From Zantedeschia hybrid cultivar (lineage: Eukaryota; Streptophyta; Magnoliopsida; Alismatales; Araceae), in contig JARZZO010000011.1 of NCBI GenBank assembly GCA_030544215.1, positions 1,226,001 to 1,290,000 of the forward strand: a DNA stretch of 64,000 bases, in the 5' to 3' direction. The translations under genes were made by a program, and so were the position numbers. Below the pieces are notes generated by a model. That model was not told where the DNA came from. It made no database searches and saw only the letters and a program-made list of their open reading frames with translations. Of this stretch, positions 1 through 11,206 are shown piece by piece; within the stretch, counting starts at the first letter, position 1; each line of letters begins with the position of its first letter.

Positions 1-469
1 TGTTAGATACCAAAATCAAAAGATTCTATCGTCAAATGAGAAGCCAAGAAAGGCTTCCTCTTTTTCCACATGCTGAAAGAGCAACTTCACAGCCACTTAC
101 TTCATCCACCAAAGAGCAGCTGCTTGAGAAGGATGCTCCATCCTGCCAATGAACCTCCCAAAATTCCTTCCTTATACAAAGCTTCTTTCTTGTAAATCAT
201 GACAAACAAATTTTAAGGGAGAACAATCTCAAATCTTCTAAATAATCACGTCCAACGAAGATATGTTCAAGATCAGTTACACCTTAGCATTGACTACAGT
301 AAGAAAAAACTTCAAACCATGACCAGGATGTAAGATTGATTTGCATTTCATATAAGTCAATCATTGCCTGGATTTGATTTTGTCCAAGCTCTGATTTCGA
401 CTTTCTTATCTGTGATTGATCAAGTTTAATCCATCTCCCCCCCTCTCTCTCTCTCTCTCTGATGGGAGC
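1..469. other. SPPA intron 5 sequence without a recognisable gene
   Basis: No exon, RNA gene or clear transposon is visible. By position this is intronic DNA of SPPA, whose last visible exon ends at 16036 and whose 3' exons must lie left of base 1. A CT microsatellite occupies about 443-460. The start of LINE-A is not sharply defined. A short shared string (AAACCAT near 314 and again near 6237, just after the LINE-A poly-A) could be a decayed target duplication, but it is too short to rely on. Confidence 0.5.
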
Positions 470-994
470 AATGAGGAGAGTGCGAGCGCTGGCCGCCATC
501 CCGGCTACCGGCGCCAATCATACTCCCTGCAGGAGAGGACCGACTAGATCTCACCACTCTGGACGTGCTGAGCCTGCGGGGGATTGGGACACTCATGGCA
601 GACCTGCCCCTCTACGCATAGGAGACCATAACTGAGGTCGTGACAGGATGGACTCGACCTCCGTGTCATCATCTCCCCCCTCAAGCAGGATCTAGGGTCT
701 AGGATGGGAGCTCCAGGCTGGCCCAAGTATCCCATAGGGATTTTGAAGCCCTTAGTTCTAGGTTGAAGGAGATGAGGAGCTGCTGCAAGGGCTGGGTAGT
801 TGACGGGAGCAGCACAACAGAACAGGGACTATCTTAGGACTTCTGGCTCAGAGATGGCAAGGGGAGGGGTGGGAGGTGTGCAGGGTTACGGACAGACTCC
901 TCATTCTTTGCCCATCTTGAGAGCTTGCTGATGAGGTCGTAGAGACCAGAGTCATTGCTGGGAGAGAGCTAGTGGTCAACCTCCCCATTCGAAA

Positions 995-2218
995 GTGCAT
1001 ACTACCACTTGCCCTAACCCGAGGAAGACTGGGGTGGGCCTCAAGCTGGTTGGGGTTCCTCTCCTGCTGCTGGAGGAAAGCCTTCTCCCGGAGATGGTCG
1101 GAAGCTATGGAGATGTGAAGGAAGCGGCCCCATGGGCTCCGGATGTAGGGTCCCTCCTCGGAGCAAAGCTCAAGGCGAGGGTATCCTGCTGTCAGGATAT
1201 TCTGAAGGTAATAGAGATGGCTGCCGACAGGAGGTGTTCGCTCGTCAGGGTCATCTCCAGCTCCAGTGAGTGGGATGCAGGGGGTGACGGGATCAGGGCA
1301 GGATTAGGGCATTCTCTCAACATCATTCCAGAGGTTGAAGAGACAAGAGGCATCATGTGAGGCATATGGGCGGGGATTCAAATTTTGAACAGCCTGCCTG
1401 TCCACTTCCTTCGATGGATCTGCCCGTTTTGGAGTCGTTGCTAGGAATAGCCCAGTTCAAAGGGATCTGGGTAAGTTCATGGGGCCGACCCGATGACTTA
1501 CTCGGCACATCATTGCCCGCAAATAGACTTGCTGGGGGTCTTCTTCCCTACACGACCGCCTTGCCTACGCACCCTACTACCTGCGTCTGCCCCCAGCGTG
1601 CAAGATATCCTCTGACGCCCTACAAGCTTTCCCCTTTCACCGTTGGGGGTCCGACCCCTCTGTCAGCCTACCGTCAACGTGCCAGTCTCCTCCTCCTCAC
1701 CAGACCTGCGTCAGGCCATGGATCTGGGAATTCTGGAGAACCTTCCCCAGCCTCTGGGGAGGACTACCCCTCTGATTCAGGGCATGGAGACACAGGTGAT
1801 AGAGGGATTGGAGACGTTGGTGAAGAGATGGAGGAGACGGTAAGGGGCTAATCACATAGCAGAAGGGGGAGGGGCATTTAACAAAGTGACTTACAGAGGG
1901 GAGGACCAATGCCTGCCATTGGAGAAGCTCCTTCTCCTCGAAGGAGGGGGTCATTTGGAGACTCAACTCTCTAGTCTGGAAGGCCTACTCTCATTGATCT
2001 CAGAGTCTCTCCCTAATGCCAGAGGGGCAGAGAGGTCCAGACAACAGTTTGAGTGGCTCAACACAGCAAAGGAGATATTGGGAGAGAAGCTGGAGGGAGA
2101 TGGAGAACTGAATAGGGAAGAGATCAAGGAATTGTTAGATAGAGTGGATAGACTTACTGAGGAATAGACGAGGGAGGTGGAGGATAAAGTGGGGGTTTCA
2201 TTTGATGGGTTGAAGTAG
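995..2218 (+). pseudogene. LINE-A ORF1 remnant
   Basis: Several short open stretches in different frames precede the endonuclease, where L1 ORF1 (an RNA-binding chaperone) belongs. The last stretch (1886-2167) encodes about 93 residues rich in Leu, Glu and Lys, compatible with a coiled coil. No zinc knuckle or DUF4283 core could be recognised. The assignment rests mainly on position and decay state, so confidence is modest. Confidence 0.45.
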
Positions 2219-2373
2219 GATGTGCGCCACATTTACAATCCAGAAGAGATTGCAGTTGGGTATGGCATGTATTGCTAAGGGAGGAAAATCTTATAAGAAA
2301 GAGAGGCAAAGAGAGGAACAGGGGATGAGAAGCGGGTCAGTAGGGGAAGAGGGAGGACTAAACCTTTGTCCTC

Positions 2374-3330
2374 ATGAGAATCATTTCATGGAATATGAGG
2401 GGGATTTGTGGGAAGGAGACATGGTTGGCAATATCGGCCGATGCATATCGGTATCAGCCCTGCTCGGTACCGATACTGGGAGGTACCGGTACCCGTCTAT
2501 ATAGTTAATAAAAAAATATTTATATATCTTTTTATTGGCCGGTACCAGCCGATACTGAGACCGATACGTATCAAGCATCTATACCCTCCAATACCAGTAC
2601 CAATACCGGTACTGCCATCCTTGGAAGGAGAAGAGGAGGATAGTTGGGGACTTTGTTAAGAGATGCAGACCATACATCTTATGAATCCAAGAGACGAAAT
2701 GTGGGGAGGAAGGGGAGGACATTATGAGAGAGATTGGGGACAGTAGGTTGACGAAGGGAGTAGTATCACTAGCAAGGGGTAATGCAGGCGGGATTATTAT
2801 TATGCAGAATGAGTATTTTGTAGAGGAGATGGTAGGCTACAGCCAGGTGGGCAGATCAGCAATATCTCTAAGATTGAAGAATATCGGTGACAACTTTGAG
2901 TGGGACTTTATCGAGGTTTACAACCCCCAGTCCAAGGCAGACAAGAAGGTAATGAGGAAAGACCTACTTGCCTTCCAACGTCAAAGTAGAAGACCGTGGT
3001 GCCTAGGGGGATACTTCAATGTAGTTGCTTCTTCAAAAGAAAGTAGTGGGCTCTCCCATCTTCCAGGAGAGATAGAGGAGTTCAGAGACTTCATTGCAAA
3101 AGCAGCTCTACTCAATTTGCCCACTTTGAATGGCAAGTATACATGATCTAGTCTTAGGGAGGACCCTTCCTTCTCTAGACTTGACAGGTTTCTTATATCT
3201 GTGAACAAGGAGGACCACTTTCCTCAGCTGAATGCATGACGAGGATGGCATTAGACCACAAGCCTATCCTACTCCATTCCAGTAGTAATTCCTACAGACA
3301 AATAGAGATTCAAGTTGGAGGGATATTGGC
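2374..3330 (+). pseudogene. LINE-A ORF2 endonuclease (EEP) domain, broken
   Basis: The frame opens with MRIISWNMRGI, the usual start of plant L1 ORF2. After the MITE at 2420-2622 it resumes with RRIVGDF and then an IQETK motif, which carries the metal-binding Glu of the AP-endonuclease fold. The later GDFN motif reads GYFN (near 3010), so a catalytic Asp has become Tyr. Several stops follow. This domain would nick the target DNA in an active LINE; here it is clearly dead. Confidence 0.8.
2420..2622. mobile_element. 203-bp MITE inside the LINE-A endonuclease
   Basis: A short AT-rich, non-coding insert lies between two copies of GGAAGGAGA (2411-2419 and 2623-2631). Its ends are imperfect inverted repeats: left GGTTGGCAATATCGG, right (complemented) GGATGGCAGTACCGG. 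Removing the insert and one duplication leaves the endonuclease frame uninterrupted, which supports the boundaries. A 9-bp duplication suits Mutator-like elements; if one base matches by chance, an 8-bp hAT duplication is also possible. A related fragment lies near 21668. Confidence 0.72.
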
Positions 3331-3879
3331 TTAAGAGATGATGGATTTATAGAGCTGGTAAGCAGAGAATGGAATGAATGGAAGCTGGGTTCCAATGCCA
3401 TGGCAAGACTTACTACCAAATTGAAGTATCTGGCGTAGGTGCTTTCTAGATAAGGTGCCTTAGGACCCTTCCAAGAAGGGAGGCCGAGGATAGAATTTTT
3501 GGAACATCAAGATGCTCTTGATGAACTAAAGGAAGTAGGTATGTTGGATGTTAAAGATAAGGTGAGGAAAGAGAAGTCTAGGGAAGAGTTCAACAAGATT
3601 CTTCTCACAGAGGAGATCTTCTGGAGGCAATGGGCAAGATAGAGGTGGATTAAAGAAGGTGATAGGAACACGGCTTACTTCCAGAGTGTAGCATCAGGAA
3701 GGAGGAGGATGAATCACATCAGGTGCCTCAAGGATGGGAATCAGATCTTCTTTAATGTTCCCTAAATTAGACACCGTGTATTGGAGTTCTACACCAGGCT
3801 CTTCTCTGAATATACCTTCATTCAGAACTTTCTTTCGCAGAAGATCTCCTCCCTTCCCTCTTTGTAGAGAGTGAGGAAC

Positions 3880-5031
3880 TCTCTACTCCGTTCTCAGATG
3901 AAGAGGTGAAGAAGTCAATTTTTGCTCTTGCAGGTGACAAAGCTCCGGGCCATGATGGCTTCCTCATGCTATTTTTTCAACAGTGCTGGGACATTGTCAA
4001 ATTTGACATTCTAAAGGCATTATTAGAGTTTCAGGAAGGAAAAGCCCATCTCAAGGGTATCAATCTACAATATTATCATCAAAACTATGGCAATTAGACT
4101 GGTGAAGGTGGTGAACAGGGTAGTTTCTTGCAATCAAAGTACCTTTATTAAAGGCAAGTATATTCAAGAGAACTTTCTAGTGGCATATGAGGAGCTGCAT
4201 TCTATGAAGTTGCATCATAGGAAGGGACTCGTGCTAAAGCTAAACTTTGAAAAAGTATATGGCAGGGTCATCTAGGGTTGTCTTCCCCATGTTTCAACAA
4301 GATGGGTTATGGGGATAAGTGGTCCTCTTGTGAGGGACTTGTGTCCTCGGCCACATTCGCAATTATGATCAATGGTCAATCCACATTGTTTTTCCACAGT
4401 CGGAGAGGTCTGTGCCCGGGTGATCCATTATCACCTCTTCTTCATTTTTGTACTCAAATCCTTAGTAGGATGTAGGAGAGGGCAGAGGCAGCAGGACTTA
4501 TTAGAGGCTTCCAAATTTCCCAGCATGGGTTGTCTATTTCTCACCTCCAATATATTGATGATACTGTCCTCTTTTTCTTAGAGGATGAAAGTCAGCATTT
4601 TGCAGTCAGGCTCATGTTAGAATTCATTGAAGAGGTGGCAAGGTTGAAGCAGAACTTCCAGAAAAGCACGTTGATCGGCATCAACATGGGAGAAAAGGTA
4701 GTGAAGAGGGCTACTTTTATAAATGGGCTGCCTTAAATGAGAGTTTCATATCTCTTACCTTGGTATGCCTCTCACCCCAGGGGCCTGTCAATGCAAGGAT
4801 TGGGATACAATTGTGCACAGCTTTAAGAATAGATTGTATGGGTGGAAAGGGAGGCTTCTCTCCTTCGGAGGAAGACTAACACCTTGCAGATCAGTCTTTG
4901 ACAACCTACCCATCTACTACTTATCCATGTTTAAGATACCTTGTTCTATGGTGAGAAAGCTAGAATCCATTCAAGCTAGATTCTTCTGGCATAGTGCAGG
5001 GGAGCCTAGAAGGGGGAGGATATCATGTTAG
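3880..5031 (+). pseudogene. LINE-A reverse transcriptase remnant
   Basis: Pieces in shifting frames match plant L1 reverse transcriptase in order: a DKAPGHDGF block (about 3937), SCNQSTFIKGKYI (about 4125), LKLNFEKVYGRV (about 4232), a RGLCPGDPLSPLL block (about 4405) and the catalytic LQYIDDTVLFF block (about 4545). The last is a YIDD variant of the usual FADD box. The 4765-5031 piece matches the region after the RT core. Frameshifts separate nearly every block, so no functional protein is possible. Confidence 0.85.
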
Positions 5032-5259
5032 CCGGGGCAGAGTATGCAGGATATGAAGTTAAATGGAGGTTTGGGGCTGAAGGATATTACTTCTTTCAAC
5101 TTGGCCCTTCTTGCCAAATGGCTGTGGAAGCTTTTGAGTTCAGATTCGAGTCTGTAGTGGCAGGTCATAACCCAGACATACTATGGTAGGACGGGAAGAC
5201 TATGGGGAGTGTCTCTTCAGACCAACTATAATGTCTCGTGGGGGATACTTGAGGTTTGA

Positions 5260-5376
5260 ATTATTTCGGCGCCTCTTGTATAGAGGGAATACATAAGGGT
5301 TTTTATTATTTACTCTTGTACATTTTCCTCTTTTCATTTTAATACATCTATGTGGTACCATCCACGTTTCAAAAAA
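5260..5376 (+). mobile_element. LINE 3'-tail fragment lodged in the LINE-A ORF2 region
   Basis: About 110 bp resemble the LINE 3' untranslated tail: a T-rich stretch, AATACATCTATGTGGTACCA, then ATCCACGTTTC and six A's (5371-5376). The same terminal pattern ends LINE-A at 6224. It interrupts the protein-coding region just after the NYNVS block and before the FRRHL block. It could be a tiny 5'-truncated insertion, or the true end of one copy followed by a second truncated copy (5377-6232). No clear target duplication was found. Confidence 0.6.
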
Positions 5377-5388
5377 TAATGTCCGCGA

Positions 5389-6060
5389 ATGTTTGCTATC
5401 GTGCGAAAGCTCGATGTTATAGCCAGCCAGTTACCGGATGCACAGCTATCCTTCTCATGTTGGAACCCAGCCTTCAGAAGACATTTGAGAGATGAGGAAC
5501 TGGCAGACCTGGTGCAGATGCTTCAACTTTTGCAATCTTTCCATCTGGATCCTTCATCTTCTATAGTGAGGGAAGGTTCTCAGTCAGATCTGTTTACTCT
5601 ATAGTGGCTGATGAGGGGACTGGGTACGCTTATACTCCTCAAGTATGGAGGGTTAAGAGTCCTCCCAAGTGCAGATCATTGTTTGGAAGGCTTCTCTCAT
5701 CAGGTTACCCACTCGTGACAGGTAATCTATTTTTATTCAGGGTTTGCTGACCTTTGCTGCCAATGTGCGACGGAAGAGGAATCCATGGACTAGCTCTTTG
5801 CATCATGTTCTTTCATGGAGGAGGTTTGGCAATTGATCTGCAATCAACTTCATGTGGACTATAGACAACTGGAAACAGTGGAGAAATTGTTGCCATCTTG
5901 GGAAAGGGCTTGGCCTAGGAAGGAGATCAGATGCTATGGTGGATGATTCTTCATGCAAGACTTTGGGCTCTATGTATGGAACACAACAGCAGGATTTTTA
6001 GGAGGGAGGCTAACAGCTCATCAAGTCTCGTCTTTTGTTTGTGGCAAAGTTAGGGAGTGG
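5389..6060 (+). pseudogene. LINE-A ORF2 C-terminal (zf-RVT) remnant
   Basis: The stretch at 5389-5604 encodes the WNPAFRRHLRDEE block typical of plant L1 ORF2 after the RT domain. It is followed by a frame-shifted VWRVKSPPKC block and a decayed Cys-rich region corresponding to zf-RVT. Stops and frameshifts are frequent. The 3' untranslated tail follows, with a CTCTCTTGTATATG stretch and poly-A. Confidence 0.75.
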
Positions 6061-6232
6061 GCAAAAGTGTCCTACAATGTGGATCATTGTAACTCATTAT
6101 TTTTCAGGCTTCTTGGGCAAGGCTGATGGAGAGCCACACCATCTTGATGTTTTTGTTTACTCTCCCTTCTCTCTTGTATATGTTTATTTTTATTTTATAA
6201 TACAAGTGGTACTATCCACCTTCAAAAAAAAA

Positions 6233-6490
6233 GTCTAAACCATCATGCATAGTAAAGGTTTGTGTGCAATATGCCTACTTTTCCAGTCCCATTTTTCAAA
6301 AAATTGATCGCTAAAAGTTTAAGGGTATGAAAACAAGAGGTTTCTGTGCATCAGAGTGGCTTCATATGAAGCAAAAGATATGGGCAACTAATGTGATTGC
6401 TTTTGTAATCAGATGAAGTGCGATAGAAGGGAGTTACTCTAGATAGAGACAATTCAGTGGTGTATCAACAAAGTTCGAGTGATTAGCCAA
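6233..6490. other. SPPA intron remnant between LINE-A and LINE-B
   Basis: About 260 bp with no coding, RNA or transposon signature. The last 15 bp (6491-6505) are the left copy of the LINE-B target duplication, whose other copy is at 15817-15831. The pre-insertion intron therefore ran from here directly into the sequence now at 15832. Confidence 0.7.
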
Positions 6491-6505
6491 AGATTGACTG
6501 GAATC

Positions 6506-9500
6506 ACTCTAAGGATTGATCATCTAAAGGAGGGACAGGAGCAGTTGGAAAACAAGGATGACATTCAAAAGGCAATAATCAGATTTTATGAACCTTGTTC
6601 AAAGAAGATCATATGTGGAGACCACATTTGGAAGAGGGGGTACTTCCAAGATTATCTGACAATGAAGCTGAATGGTTGTGTTCATCATTCAGGGAGATGA
6701 AGTCAAACGAGCAATCTTTAGTATGCATGCCAATAAATCCCCTGGGCCTGATGGTTTTTCATTAGGTTTTTATCAGTTTTTCTGGGTTGTTATAAAGGAG
6801 TTTGATGAGATTTGTCAGAGAATTTCAGAAGAGGCTACTCAGCATAAGGTGTTCTCATTCCAAAAAAAAGAGGGAGCTGATAGAGTGGCTGATTATAGAC
6901 CGGTTAGTTTGTTGAATGGCTACTACAAGATTATCATTAAAGTTTTGGCTACTCGACTCAAGAGAGTCATCGGGAACATTGTGGGAGAGAATCAATCGGC
7001 TTCCATGGAAGGAAGGTCAATTCTTGATAATGACAAGTCATGAGGCTATCCATTATCAGAAAAGTAGAAACAAGGAAGGGGTCCTTCTTAAGTTAGACTT
7101 TGAAAAGGCTTTTGATAGAGTTAGTTGGCAATGTATCAACGAAACACTTGGATGTACGGGATTCGGGCAAAATGGATTGGTTGGATTATGAGTTGTATTT
7201 CATCTCCAACTCTATTCTTGTAAATGGGGAACCGTGTGGATATTTCAGAAGTTCCAGAGGTCTGAAGGCAGGGAGATCCAATATCTCCACTCATTTTTCT
7301 GTTAGTGCGACAGATTTTGAGTTCACTGTGGGACAGAGCAGCTAGTCAAGGGTTTGTAGATGGCTTCAGTATTGGACGAAACAGAATTCAGTTAACACAC
7401 TTACCAGTTTGCTGATGATACTTTGCTGTTCACTTCAGCACATGATCAGTCGCTCCAGAACGTCAAGAGAATGCTTTTTCTTCTTAGAGCAATCGCTGGT
7501 TTGAAGATCAACTTTGAAAAATCTGAAGTAGTGGGCATTCATATGCCTCAATATAGGTTAGTCAATGTGGCAAGAAGCATGGGCTGTTCATGGTCTACTT
7601 ACCCTATTAAAGATTTAGGGTTGCCCTTGTCTGATGGATCTCTCAAAGTTAGAGACTATGATGTGCTCATTAGAAAAATGTTAATAGGTTGGAAGCAGGG
7701 GCTGACCGGGGGGGTGCCCCCCCCCCCTTAAAATTATGTATTCAGTTTAAAGGATTTCACAAAAGCCTCCTAAACACCAGTGTTCCTTAACCCTGGCAGA
7801 GAGAGAGAGACAGATGGAAGGATTGGCTGTTAATTACGTGTGATGTGTGAGAGAGAGATGAAAGATGTCGTTAATTACATGGGTGTGAAGAGATAGAAAT
7901 TGAGTCTTAAAAGACATGGTCTCTTACGAGAGAGAGAGAGAGAGAGAGTTTCTTAATAAGTGGTCTCTTTTCAAAGTGGTGTCCTATGTAAGATGGACTG
8001 TTAGTAAATAAAAATATGAAGAAATTCTTCCATTTTGCCATTTTCCTTCTCTCTCCAACTGATAGTCTCTCTCTTAATTTAATTATTAATTAATACCTCT
8101 TCTTAATTATTAATTAACACTTCTTCTTAAATAGGAAACTATAGCGGAATATTCCTCTCCATATCTTCCATTGAATCTCATTTGTTTATCCTCTCTAATC
8201 CTCTTTCTTTTGTTATCATGTTATTCTTCATGAATTAGTACACTTTTTTATGAGGAAGAACTTCACGTGAAGCAAGGCGAACATATGAGCAGGAGAAGAG
8301 GGTTTTAATCAGCAATTGATCATACACATAAGTTTCAGTCCACGTTTTTCTTCTTTCTTCTGTCATCCTCCCTGTATAAAATTTCTTTGGAAATTGTACC
8401 ATCCACCCTAAAATCTTCGGTCTTAGAACTACTTAGTGAAGTTTTGGATCGATGTAACTTAGTAATTTTTTATTTAAAGCAATTTCTTTGTAATTTTATG
8501 CACAGGCTCTTTTTTATCATTCTGAATTATAATTCCGACTCACAACAAAGAGAACTTAGTTACATGACTTATTTGAAGACCTAAGAAGGTACCTTTCCTT
8601 TAATGCATTGTATATAAATTTATTATAATTTAATCATCTTGTTAACAAGTTAAAAATATTAAATAAAATTTTATATTTAATTATTATTTTATTATCTTTA
8701 CCTATATTTATGCATATTAATTTTTCAATAATATTGCTGGTTTGTACATGTTATATTTTGTGTTCAAGTTCTTTACGTTGTACATAAAACATTATGTATT
8801 TATGTTGCCCCCTCCCCCCCCCCCCCCCCACACAAAAAAAAGGAGAATTCCTGGGTCTGCCCCTGGTTGGAAGGGTGGAAAGGAAAATTCCTTTCAGCAG
8901 GAGGTCTGGATTCTCTCCAAATCTGTTCTTTCCTCCTTGGCAACCTAATTCCTTTCGGTTCTCAGAATTCGTAAATCTGTAGCTAAGAGAATTGAATCTG
9001 TCAGAAGTTCCTTCTAATGCTCTGGAGGTAAAAGAGACAGGAAAGGCATTCATCTGATCAAATGGGAGAATGTATGCAGATTTAAAGAACAGGGAGGTGT
9101 GGTCTTTGTAAATTAGAGACCTTTAACAAAGTGTTAGGAAAATGGATGTGGAGACTAGGTGATGAATATGCGGCCTTATGGACTAAAATTGTCAAAGATG
9201 AGTATTTTTTCCAATCCAACAGGTGGCACCTACAGCCTTCCAGTTCCTATAACTTGTCTCCAATTTGGAAGCGTATGGTGAAGACTGAGGACGCAATTTA
9301 TATCTCTTCTTCAATTCTTTTAGGCAATGGTGAAGACTGATATTGTTTCCTTTTGGAAAGAGACATGGTATGCAGATATGGTGATGGCTCAGCAATTCAG
9401 TAGTCTTTATCAAATTGCAAATAATACTAATAGTAAAGTTGCTTAAATTCTGAATCCAGAAGGAAGAGATCAATGAAATTTATCCTTGAGAAGGGACCCC

Positions 9501-9570
9501 ACGGATGTGGAATTGGAGGAGTTGCTTGAAGTAGTAAATATTATCTGTCAGATTCAGCATTTGCCTCAAG
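6506..9570 (+). pseudogene. LINE-B reverse transcriptase region, broken
   Basis: Coding blocks in several frames: a SPGPDGFSLGFYQFFW block (about 6738), DYRPVSLLNGYYKII (about 6890), LKLDFEKAFDRVSW (about 7088), FADDTLLF (about 7408) and IKDLGLPLSDGSLKVRDYD (about 7607). The hAT insertion at 7696 splits a GWK motif, and the sequence resumes at 8866 with ILSKSVLSSLAT. A later piece (about 9131-9570) matches the LGKWMWRLGDE and NLSPIWKRM blocks that precede zf-RVT. Multiple frameshifts and stops make it non-functional. Confidence 0.85.
7696..8865. mobile_element. Non-autonomous hAT element (1170 bp) with 8-bp TSD
   Basis: The insert is bounded by perfect copies of GTTGGAAG (7688-7695 and 8866-8873). 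Its ends are inverted repeats: CAGGGGCTGACC at the left and GGTCTGCCCCTG at the right, 11 of 12 matching. An 8-bp duplication and CAGGGGC ends are the hallmark of hAT elements, as in the Tip100-like group. The interior is AT-rich, has no transposase, and holds GA and poly-C/G runs near both ends. Removing it and one duplication rejoins LINE-B coding sequence. Confidence 0.88.
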
Positions 9571-9574
9571 AGTC

Positions 9575-11204
9575 CTCGGCCAGATTGGCTGTCCTCTGCC
9601 ATTAAGATTCTTCATGGTAGGCGGAGCAGGTTTGAGTTCAAGTGTTCGGCTTGGTCTGTCCAAGCGTCGACCTACCTTGTTCCTCAGGGCCACAAACTCT
9701 GGATCCGATTGATAGGTATCCCACTCCATGTTTGGAATGGGGAGACTTTCCAGGCTATCTCTTCTAACTTTGGCTTGCTTAAGGAGGTTGACCCTCGGTC
9801 ACTGGATGGATCCATGTTCTTATATGCACGGGTTTTAGTGGAGGTGTTTTCTGTGTAAGAAGTTCCTGATAGAGTGTTGATCCACGTTGCGGGGAAAGAT
9901 TTCTGGGTGAAGATTGTGAAGGAGGTATCACTGGGTGCCAAGTCAGATATGCCTCAAAAATGGAGTGGACCTGGGCTGAGGTAGTTGCGGAGTACAAAAA
10001 ATATCAGGGGAAGAAACATGGCTCGGTTTTTACTTCGGGTGGTTGTTCGCTTGCTAATTCTCCTGAGTTGATGAAGTCATACCCGGTGACTCAACACCCA
10101 AAAGGGGTAGGGAGGAGTATGAGTTTGATCAAGGGAGGGGTTCACAGTCCTTCAAGAGCGTCGGTTCAAGTTTCTTCTCGAGCCAAGCAACAGCAAGGAA
10201 TCTGGGTTCCTGTGAGACAAAGGGTGGCGGAGGAATTACTGAGGTCATGTTGGGATGTTGCATTGTTCGAGGCGAGGGCGGTGGGGTGCGTTTCGTCGAG
10301 TCCCGAGATTCTGGGAGCCGGGCTGCTGCATGATCGTTCGTTGGGACTTTCGGGTGGGGAAGATGAGCAGTGTCGGGCCAAATGGGTTCCAGCAGATCCG
10401 GGTGTCCTCGTGGATTCGGATCCTGACTTAGTTCCCGGCCGGCCGGCTCATCCTCAGTCTTTCACCCGGCTTAAGACGCCTGATTGTGACTTGCCTGTGA
10501 ACTAGAATTCATGTATTCAACCGGTTCGCGATTTGAGCACTGTTTATCTTCCTCCTTCGGCATCTGTGATAGCTCGGAGCAACTTCTGTGATGGCGCTAA
10601 GGGGGTGTCTGCCCAGTCGCAAATGGTCTTTAGGGAGGTGTCCCTGGTTGGTTCTGGGGCTCACGACAGCTTCTCTCTTCTTGACAAGGATCGTAGCCTT
10701 TCTGTTAAGCCTCCGGCCTCCTCAAGCTCTTATGTTCTTCCGGTGGATCCCCTGAGGAAATTTTCCACTGTGGATGCAGATGTAGTGGTGAAGCCTATTC
10801 TGTCTGCAGGAAATGTTGTGGAGGAGCTTCAGGTAGCCTTGGAACCTCAGGTACTGGCGTTCCAAATGCAAGAGACCATGGACTTAATTCAGGGGAGTTC
10901 CAGAATGGAGATGTCCAAAGCCATTGTCCCATTTTCTCCCAGCCCTGTTGTGGGGCATGAACACTGGGTGGAGGATATCATGGACTTTGGTCGGAAAAAT
11001 GATGTGTCGTTCCAAGGAAAGGAAGAAACTGTAATCATTTTTATAAAGAAACTGAGACGTTCAGAGCCTATGCAGTGTTCTTTACAGAGGAAAGGGACTG
11101 GAGAGGGTGTGAAAATTGGGAAGAGAGAAGTCAACTTCATTAACCAGAATGAAATTGTAGATTCTCTTAGACATAAGCAGCAGGGGGGATTGAAATCGGC
11201 TTAA
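9575..11204 (+). pseudogene. LINE-C ORF1 (gag-like), truncated and frameshifted
   Basis: The first part (frame of 9694) holds LWIRLIGIPLHVWNGETF, the conserved block of plant L1 ORF1 proteins that follows DUF4283. A stop lies near 9857, and a frameshift near 9960 moves to the next frame. That frame runs to 11204 with a single TAG at 10503-10505. The C-terminal half is long, Ser/Pro-rich and low in recognisable motifs; no CCHC zinc knuckle was seen. ORF1 normally coats the LINE RNA. The N-terminus is missing through 5' truncation. Confidence 0.72.
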
Positions 11205-11206
11205 TT

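Larger units (their letters stand above)
470..6232 (+). mobile_element. LINE-A, decayed L1-type non-LTR retrotransposon
   Basis: Order of parts on the plus strand: ORF1 remnants, an endonuclease starting at 2374, reverse transcriptase pieces (about 3880-5030), a C-terminal zinc-finger region (5389-6060), and a 3' tail ending in a 9-A run at 6224-6232. The reading frame is broken by many stops and frameshifts, so this is an old copy. It sits in SPPA intron 5, on the strand opposite the gene. The 5' end is uncertain. A 3'-tail sequence at about 5260-5376 interrupts the ORF2 region, so the stretch may instead be two head-to-tail copies. Confidence 0.8.

Noticed and set aside
6240..6490. Possible SPPA exon between LINE-A and LINE-B
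   Set aside because: The minus-strand translation has stops in all frames and no similarity to the expected SPPA block.
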